From assembly GCF_020042285.1 (NCBI RefSeq), contig NZ_CP083388.1:1452001-1516000 (forward strand): a stretch of DNA of 64,000 nucleotides, given 5' to 3'. This DNA is from Ferruginibacter albus (lineage in GTDB: Bacteria; Bacteroidota; Bacteroidia; Chitinophagales; Chitinophagaceae). Numbering within the stretch: the stretch's first letter is position 1; every line of letters begins with the position of its first letter. The notes below the pieces were generated by a model. That model searched no databases, had not been told where the DNA came from, and was given only the letters and a program-made list of their open reading frames with translations. Shown in pieces: positions 59,295 through 64,000 of this stretch. The translations under genes were made by a program, and so were the position numbers.

Positions 59295-59549
59295 ATGAAA
59301 AAGATTTTAATTGCATTATTGTTGTTTATCGGAGTTACCATGGGAGCATCGGCACAAACAACCCCTACTAAAACAACAACAACAGCTACACACACTAAAA
59401 AAGACGGAACGCCAGACAAAAGATTCAAAGAAAATAAAGGAACTAAAGCAGCAACCACTGCCGGACCAACAAAAAAAGACGGTACTCCTGATATGCGTTA
59501 CAAATCGAACAACGCCAGTGCAGGAAAGGCTGCCAAGAAAAAAAGTTAG
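59295..59549 (+). CDS. small secreted protein with two KKDGTPD repeats
   Basis: The 84-residue protein has a signal peptide (MKKILIALLLFIGVTMGASA then QTT) and a basic, Thr-rich mature part. The motif TKKDGTPDKRFKENKG is repeated as TKKDGTPDMRYKSNNA about 29 residues later. The family is common in Bacteroidota and has no known role. A TATCTTTG box at 59184-59191 could be its promoter with a leader of about 95 nt. A terminator follows. Confidence 0.7.
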   Translation: MKKILIALLLFIGVTMGASAQTTPTKTTTTATHTKKDGTPDKRFKENKGTKAATTAGPTKKDGTPDMRYKSNNASAGKAAKKKS

Positions 59550-59577
59550 TTGTTAAAACCTAAACAATACAACGATA

Positions 59578-59609
59578 AAAGCGCTTCTGAATAAGAGGCG
59601 TTTTTTATT
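59578..59609 (+). terminator. intrinsic terminator after the small secreted gene
   Basis: GCGCTTCT and AGAGGCG pair with one G-U and are followed by TTTTTTATTTT. The hairpin sits between this gene and the convergent nnr gene. Confidence 0.8.
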
Positions 59610-59650
59610 TTATTTCACGCAAGGAAGCAAAGGATACAAAGGCGCAACGT

Positions 59651-61132
59651 TTAAATGGCAGTCTTGATCTTTTTATAAGCGAAGCTAAGATGCTGTATAA
59701 TATCGCCTGCGATCATACTTTCTTCGGAAAGAGCATCAGCGGCAACATCACCTGCCAGTCCATGTAAGTAAACTCCTAAGATGCAGGCATTCTCTTCAGA
59801 ATAGTTTTGCGCTAACAAGCCGGTTATTATTCCTGTGAATACATCGCCGCTGCCGGCAGTAGCCATACCGGGGTTTCCTGTTGTATTAATAAAAACTTTT
59901 TGCGTAGGTGTTACAACAAAACTATAATGACCTTTTAATACAATGTAGCAATTTAAGGCACTTGCTTTTTTTACTGCTAATTCCAGTTGTTCAAAATTGT
60001 TATTGGTTTTGCCAAACAATTTTTCAAACTCGCCGGTATGAGGGGTTAAAATGGCAGCACGTTTTCTTTTCGACAATAATTCCGGGAACTCCGCCAATAT
60101 GGTAAGCGCTGTTGCATCTATCACCAGTCCGCCGGAATAATTTAATAAGATATCCTGTACTAACTGTTTGTTTTGTTCAGTTATTTCCAAGCCCGGACCA
60201 ATAGCAATTACATTTTTCTTGTTCCACACATCCGGGGTATTATCGGTAGTTGTAATTGCTTCGGGTATTGTAATGTTGATGCTTGCTTTAGTTGTTTCAA
60301 TACAATGAACGGTTACTAACCCTGCTCCGCTTCTTAAGCAGGCTTTAGTGCATAAGATAGCTGCGCCCATCATGTTGGTGCTGCCCACATATAATAATGC
60401 ATGACCATAATTATACTTGTGTGAGAATTTTCTTCTGGGCTGGTAAATGGTAGCTATTTGTTTGTTGTCAATAGTAGCGTAAGGGGAGGCTGTTTGTTGA
60501 TAATAATTATTATCTAAGCCGATATCCAGTACATGTACATTGCCTGTGTAATTTCCATTCTCTGCCATAAAGAATGCCAGCTTACTGATCTGAAACGTGA
60601 GCGTATGTGCTGCACACATAACTGTATTGTTTACCGAAGATGCATCTGCAAACAACCCGCCTGGCACATCAATGCTGATGATGGTTACATTGGACTGGTT
60701 GATGTGTTGTACTAATTCAGCCGCTAAACCTTGCAAAGGCTTATTTAAACCTGTGCCGAAAAGCGCATCAATAACAATATCCTTTTTTGATATTTCGGGA
60801 AAGGTTTCTTTTGCAGAGATGAACTGCGGATGAATAGCTGTTAGTCTTTCTAAATTGATAGTAAAGTCATTGCTTCTTTTTTCGCCCGGTAATATGTATA
60901 CCTTAACCTTTGCAGTTGACTCCTGTAATTTTCTTGCTATTACCAATCCATCGCCACCGTTATTGCCGGAGCCGCAAAAAATTATAAAAGAGGAGGAGGT
61001 TGGATAGTTGTTAAGCAACCATTCTACACATTTACCTCCTGCTCTTTCCATCAGGTCAATAGATGCTATTGGTTCCTGTGCAATAGTATAATTGTCCCAT
61101 TCTTTTATTTGGTTGGCGGAGAATATTTTCAC
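59651..61132 (-). CDS. nnr: bifunctional NAD(P)H-hydrate epimerase / dehydratase
   Basis: This metabolite-repair enzyme epimerises damaged NAD(P)HX (N-terminal YjeF_N) and dehydrates it with ADP (C-terminal carbohydrate-kinase-like domain). I chose GTG 61132 (493 residues, starting VKIFSANQIKEWD) because the upstream 35 codons to 61237 run into the 21-bp repeat region and are not conserved-looking. Key parts: FCGSGNNGGDGLVIARKL, IDALFGTGLNKPL, AILTPHTGEFEKLFG, and ATAGSGDVFTGIITGLLAQN near the C-terminus with the catalytic Asp. Both domains look complete. Confidence 0.92.
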   Translation of the reverse strand: MKIFSANQIKEWDNYTIAQEPIASIDLMERAGGKCVEWLLNNYPTSSSFIIFCGSGNNGGDGLVIARKLQESTAKVKVYILPGEKRSNDFTINLERLTAIHPQFISAKETFPEISKKDIVIDALFGTGLNKPLQGLAAELVQHINQSNVTIISIDVPGGLFADASSVNNTVMCAAHTLTFQISKLAFFMAENGNYTGNVHVLDIGLDNNYYQQTASPYATIDNKQIATIYQPRRKFSHKYNYGHALLYVGSTNMMGAAILCTKACLRSGAGLVTVHCIETTKASINITIPEAITTTDNTPDVWNKKNVIAIGPGLEITEQNKQLVQDILLNYSGGLVIDATALTILAEFPELLSKRKRAAILTPHTGEFEKLFGKTNNNFEQLELAVKKASALNCYIVLKGHYSFVVTPTQKVFINTTGNPGMATAGSGDVFTGIITGLLAQNYSEENACILGVYLHGLAGDVAADALSEESMIAGDIIQHLSFAYKKIKTAI

Positions 61133-61177
61133 AATTAAAGTTACTGAATATAGGAGAGAGGATAAGAATAGGGTGTT

Positions 61178-61450
61178 GTGGCTGGCTGTTTTGTTTTTGC
61201 CGGAGGTTATATACTTATTGCAGCAGCAAACATTCACATTGCCGACGTTTACTTCCTTTTTACAGGAGCAAACATTCTTATTGCGGGTGCTTACTTTCTT
61301 TTTACAGGAGGTTACTTTCTTATTACCGGCTTAAACATTCCCTTTACAGGGGGTAACTTTCTCTTTGCCGAAGCAAACATTCTTATTGCCGACGCTTACA
61401 TTCTCATTGCCGAGGGTTACTTTCTTATTTTCCACCGGTTGCATTGTTAA
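61178..61450 (+). CDS. possible heptad-repeat protein
   Basis: The 90-residue frame MAGCFVFAGGYILIA.. consists almost wholly of eleven 7-residue repeats (consensus G-A-N/Y-I/F-L-I/F-A/T), hydrophobic and beta-like, with no charged surface. Start context is not convincing and other frames are open too, as expected for a 21-bp repeat. Synonymous-type drift (ATT/ATA, TTT/CTT) keeps the hydrophobic pattern, which mildly favours coding. I give low confidence that it is expressed. Confidence 0.25.
   Translation: MAGCFVFAGGYILIAAANIHIADVYFLFTGANILIAGAYFLFTGGYFLITGLNIPFTGGNFLFAEANILIADAYILIAEGYFLIFHRLHC
61202..61432. repeat. eleven tandem 21-bp degenerate repeats
   Basis: The unit is like GCAAACATTCTTATTGCCGA, occurring eleven times head to tail with no spacers; length is kept at exactly 21 bp while sequence drifts. 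On the plus strand it is open from ATG 61178 to 61450 and would encode heptads such as ANILIAG and AYFLFTG. Adjacent units alternate between AAC-ATT and TAC-TTT cores. It may be a minisatellite or a small repeat protein. Confidence 0.75.
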
Positions 61451-61576
61451 ATCCGACGAAATTTTGTTAAAGAGATGGGTATATCGAAATTGCAGATGGT
61501 AGTTTTATGGCTGTTGTTGGTCAGGTGACCAACAATGGCAAAGCCTTTTTATTAAATTTAGGTATTAGTACAATTT

Positions 61577-61966
61577 ATGACAGAAGTTGAAATTTTTAAT
61601 ATAATTGATTCCTCGATTGACGCCTTCATAAAAAAACAACATCTTACTAAAATTAAAGTTTCTAAGAAGGCTCATAGTGATTGGATTACTTTTAATTGGC
61701 GGCAACTAACTTGGGCGAATAATGATATTGAATATTTAATTGAAATTTTTCCGAATTTCATTGATGAGCAAATATCCTCATGGACATTCTATACTGCTGC
61801 ATACTATGATTTAAATGGCAAAAGGTATTATTTGAATAAATATTTTGCACAAGAAACTACATTAGACTTTATTGGAGGAAATATTACTGGTCTTTTGTCG
61901 GATAGCTTTAAATACATTATCGGCATTGAAAGAAAAAATATACCTTTTAAAGTAGTTTTATCTTGA
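61577..61966 (+). CDS. hypothetical protein
   Basis: The 129-residue soluble protein (MTEVEIFNIIDSSIDAFIKK, DWITFNWRQLTWANNDIEYL, ISSWTFYTAAYYDLNGKRYY) is rich in aromatic residues and acidic at the start. It has no signal peptide or recognised domain. The size and composition are like immunity proteins of contact-dependent systems, but no toxin gene is nearby, so I do not claim that. Confidence 0.5.
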   Translation: MTEVEIFNIIDSSIDAFIKKQHLTKIKVSKKAHSDWITFNWRQLTWANNDIEYLIEIFPNFIDEQISSWTFYTAAYYDLNGKRYYLNKYFAQETTLDFIGGNITGLLSDSFKYIIGIERKNIPFKVVLS

Positions 61967-62048
61967 GTATGTTGCCACACAGATATAGTTACCTCAGGCG
62001 ACCCAACAATGATGAATAGTATAATCTTCGATTTATTACATTTGGGAT

Positions 62049-62498
62049 ATGAAAATAATATTATCCATCCTCGCAGGAACAATTATTTTGCTTTCTTGTT
62101 CCAAAAGCAATTTTAATAGTCCTGCTTTAGGAACTATTACAACCAATGTTGATGGTGTGCCTGTTACATCATTTAATGGAACAGGAGTTTTTGGAGGATC
62201 TATCACAACTGGATTTAATATTAGCTCCGATTTATTTTATATAAAAGGATTAAGCTCTGTCCCTACTACTAATGTCTCTTATCCTGTATTTATTACATAC
62301 CTCCAAACACAAAATCAAGATACCACTATCTATAAAACAATAACTGATACTGCCAGTGCTGTATTTACATCAATAGATGGTAGTAGTGGAATAGTTAGGG
62401 GAACATTTAGTGGTACAGTAGCAGATAGTTCAGCCATCCCTATAACTCATGTTATTACTAATGGGCAATTTTATTTAAAAGTAGAATTTACACCTTAA
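62049..62498 (+). CDS. hypothetical lipoprotein, paralogue of the gene at 49033
   Basis: The 149-residue lipoprotein has lipid Cys17 (TIILLSCSKSN). Like the protein at 49033 it has a TTNVDGVPVTSFNG start, then a beta-rich body and the end VRGTFSGTVADSS..HVITNGQFYLKVEF. The role is unknown. The gene stands 82 bases after the hypothetical gene at 61577 and is convergent with the DUF1398 gene. Confidence 0.65.
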   Translation: MKIILSILAGTIILLSCSKSNFNSPALGTITTNVDGVPVTSFNGTGVFGGSITTGFNISSDLFYIKGLSSVPTTNVSYPVFITYLQTQNQDTTIYKTITDTASAVFTSIDGSSGIVRGTFSGTVADSSAIPITHVITNGQFYLKVEFTP

Positions 62499-62511
62499 CA
62501 GAACAAGGTCT

Positions 62512-62922
62512 TTAACGAATAGTTATCTTCAGGCAATCGTCTATCTCTTCTACCAAAATCTCATTACCTGCTTTATCATAATAAGTGCAGGTCATTTTAT
62601 CTATTGAAACAGCCCATTTTTCAATTCCCAATTTGGCACAGATGCGGCAAAAAGCCGGATAATCGGTTTTCCCTTGCTGATGTTCTTTCAGGTCACTCTT
62701 GAACTGTTCCGCATTGACTATTGCTGCAATTACCAAAGCATCATACCCGGCTGTTGAGGAGGTGTGGTGGTCATTGGCGCCGGAATAGTCCGTATGCCCA
62801 TCTGTTACAAAGGTTTCATACCGGGTAACACCTAATTTCTTAATGTCTTGAATATATGCAGGGAAATCAGCCCCTGATCTTACTTTACTATGAGCTGCTT
62901 TAATTTGTTCTACTGTAAACAT
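62512..62922 (-). CDS. DUF1398 family protein
   Basis: The 136-residue protein matches DUF1398 (E. coli YbcV-like): FTVEQIKAAHSKVRSGADFP, YIQDIKKLGVTRYETFVTDG, HTDYSGANDHHTSS, then FCRICAKLGIEKWAVSIDKM and TCTYYDKAGNEILVEEI. It is cytosolic with unknown activity. It is transcribed in the same direction as the AraC gene upstream, 76 bases apart. Confidence 0.9.
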   Translation of the reverse strand: MFTVEQIKAAHSKVRSGADFPAYIQDIKKLGVTRYETFVTDGHTDYSGANDHHTSSTAGYDALVIAAIVNAEQFKSDLKEHQQGKTDYPAFCRICAKLGIEKWAVSIDKMTCTYYDKAGNEILVEEIDDCLKITIR

Positions 62923-62998
62923 TGTTTTTGATTTTTACTGTTTTGATACTGTAAAAGTAGAACCACGCAAAATGCTGTAATTGTAAAAAATCGTTTTC

Positions 62999-63763
62999 TT
63001 ACAAAAAACGCCTGAATGTTTCGGGAGTATCGCCGGTATATTGCTTAAAATCTTTAATGAAATGAGCCTGGTCAAAAAAGTTATTCTCGTAACAAATTTC
63101 AGTTAGGGATTTGATCTTATTCAGATCGTTTAGTACAGAATGAAAGCGGACGATAGAAGCAAATTTCTTGGGTGTTGTTCCTACTAATTTTCTAAACCTT
63201 TTTTCAAAAGGACTTTGGCTGATGAATAGCTTTTCATTCAGGTCTTTGATCTTTATTGCGCCTTTTGAATCATAAATAAGCTTAACGGCTTCTATAATAA
63301 GCTTATCGCTTTGAATATCTTTTAATTGAGATAAGAAGAATCGTTCGACCATATGGATGCGTTGACCATCTGTTTTAGCAAGCGCCAGTTTTTCTTCTGC
63401 TTCCTTTACTTTATTTTTATCGAAAATGTTCTCAAGCGAAACACTTTGATCAAACAGCTCGTTAACAGGCAAGGAAGAAAAATGAGTTAAACCAATTTCA
63501 GTGAAGTAAACCAACACCGTTCCGGTATCATTTGAATTTTTGAATATTTTAAGACTGTCTGAAATGCCGGTTATGCCCGATGCTGCCAGAACTGTTTCTT
63601 TGTCGTTAATAAGAGTTGCTAACCGCCCACGGTATTGAAAACCTATTACCAAATTGGTAGAAGGGAAAACCTTGTAACTATTTTCCACGTTGCTTTCAGA
63701 GATCGCAAAATATTTAATGTAAGGCTTTAAGATGTCTGTCGGTATGATCTTATTAAACTTCAT
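62999..63763 (-). CDS. AraC-family transcriptional regulator
   Basis: The 254-residue protein has an N-terminal ligand-binding region of the DUF6597 type (ILKPYIKYFAISESNVENSY, KVFPSTNLVIGFQYRG) and a C-terminal AraC DNA-binding domain (IKDLNEKLFISQSPFEKRFR, KLVGTTPKKFASIVRFHSVL, YENNFFDQAHFIKDFKQYTG, DTPETFRRFL). It probably controls the DUF1398 gene downstream or itself; no operator was recognised. It starts 11 bases after the stop of the partial membrane gene. Confidence 0.9.
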   Translation of the reverse strand: MKFNKIIPTDILKPYIKYFAISESNVENSYKVFPSTNLVIGFQYRGRLATLINDKETVLAASGITGISDSLKIFKNSNDTGTVLVYFTEIGLTHFSSLPVNELFDQSVSLENIFDKNKVKEAEEKLALAKTDGQRIHMVERFFLSQLKDIQSDKLIIEAVKLIYDSKGAIKIKDLNEKLFISQSPFEKRFRKLVGTTPKKFASIVRFHSVLNDLNKIKSLTEICYENNFFDQAHFIKDFKQYTGDTPETFRRFL

Positions 63764-63774
63764 TGTTGCTTTTG

Positions 63775-64000
63775 TTATTGTCCCTCTAATTCTCTTTCAA
63801 TATCATTTCTTAAACTATTAAAATAAACCGGGAAAAAGATACTGGTGTAGACCAATCCGGTTATTACCAGGAGAATGAATACAACAAGTCCTATAATAAA
63901 TGGAAATATGGTAAACTCGGAATTCAATAAAGAAAATAAGATAATGACTGCTGCTATAATACCGGCAGATTTGAATAACCTTGTTGATGTTGCCCGGAGG
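63775..64000 (-). CDS. small membrane protein, 5' partial
   Basis: A minus-strand frame is open from the window edge to a TAA at 63775-63777 (about 74 residues visible). It contains two hydrophobic helices (AGIIAAVIILFSLLN, IIGLVVFILLVITGLVYTSI) and ends FNSLRNDIERELEGQ. The start lies beyond 64000. It lies just upstream of the AraC gene on the same strand. No family is recognised. Confidence 0.55.
   Translation of the reverse strand, partial: LRATSTRLFKSAGIIAAVIILFSLLNSEFTIFPFIIGLVVFILLVITGLVYTSIFFPVYFNSLRNDIERELEGQ

Noticed and set aside
61202..61432. CRISPR-like array
   Set aside because: Units are 21 bp head to tail with no spacers and with gradual drift; no cas gene is nearby.
61577..61966. 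Immunity protein of a toxin system
   Set aside because: Only size and composition suggest it; there is no toxin, secretion or repeat-toxin gene next to it.

Overview
The window looks like chromosomal DNA of a Bacteroidota species, most likely in the Chitinophagaceae or a close relative. It is AT-rich, the few promoters I can recognise carry the TAnnTTTG -7 box of that phylum (TATCTTTG at several sites), start sites are A-rich rather than Shine-Dalgarno-like, lipoprotein signal peptides are common, and phylum-typical families recur (TonB plug domain, TamL, DUF4266, DUF4142, GxxExxY, DUF6496, DUF4256). I saw no rRNA, tRNA, CRISPR array, transposase or phage gene.

Layout. 1-6 kb: the 3' end of a DUF4139/TonB-plug protein, a flavoprotein of the sulfide-quinone-reductase type, a GxxExxY gene between inverted repeats, an ALDH7-like dehydrogenase and a secreted GH71/99-like protein. 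6-11 kb: a minus-strand biotin operon bioB-bioF-bioD-bioA that ends in a ferritin-like di-iron protein. 11-14 kb: small lipoproteins, panB and a secreted gene that seems split by a frameshift. 14-30 kb: a dense group of stress and DNA-repair genes (UspA, PPOX-like proteins, DUF72, DJ-1/PfpI, Ku plus a LigD split at a ten-base poly-A run, DoxX, PA2169, a response regulator, an HMA-AraC regulator, AI-2E-type permease, OmpA, Nei-like glycosylase). 30-41 kb: a beta-barrel protein and the envelope operon tamB-tamL-AsmA-like. 41-49 kb: YihY, YtxH, FIST plus soluble histidine kinase, iron permease, Dps, a single-domain response regulator and a sigma-54 activator. 49-52 kb: an ArsR-SRPBCC-DoxX-YdeI-DUF4256 operon with two visible operators. 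52-61 kb: COQ7-like protein, M50-TPR protease, accD, class II aldolase, cystathionine beta-synthase and Nnr. 61-64 kb: a 21-bp tandem repeat, small genes, DUF1398, an AraC regulator and a partial membrane protein.

Two signals stand out. The first is a gene-free 1.66-kb stretch (56027-57687) holding two tandem, diverged copies of a roughly 500-600 nt structured element. Each copy ends on the minus strand in a strong intrinsic terminator and has conserved blocks at conserved spacing; it is probably an undescribed non-coding RNA. The second is a set of TGGCA-type elements upstream of stress genes. At least two of them (before dps and before the neighbouring response regulator) have exact GG-N10-GC sigma-54 spacing, and a sigma-54 activator is encoded beside them. 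I infer a sigma-54-driven stress and envelope regulon spread over 14-49 kb.
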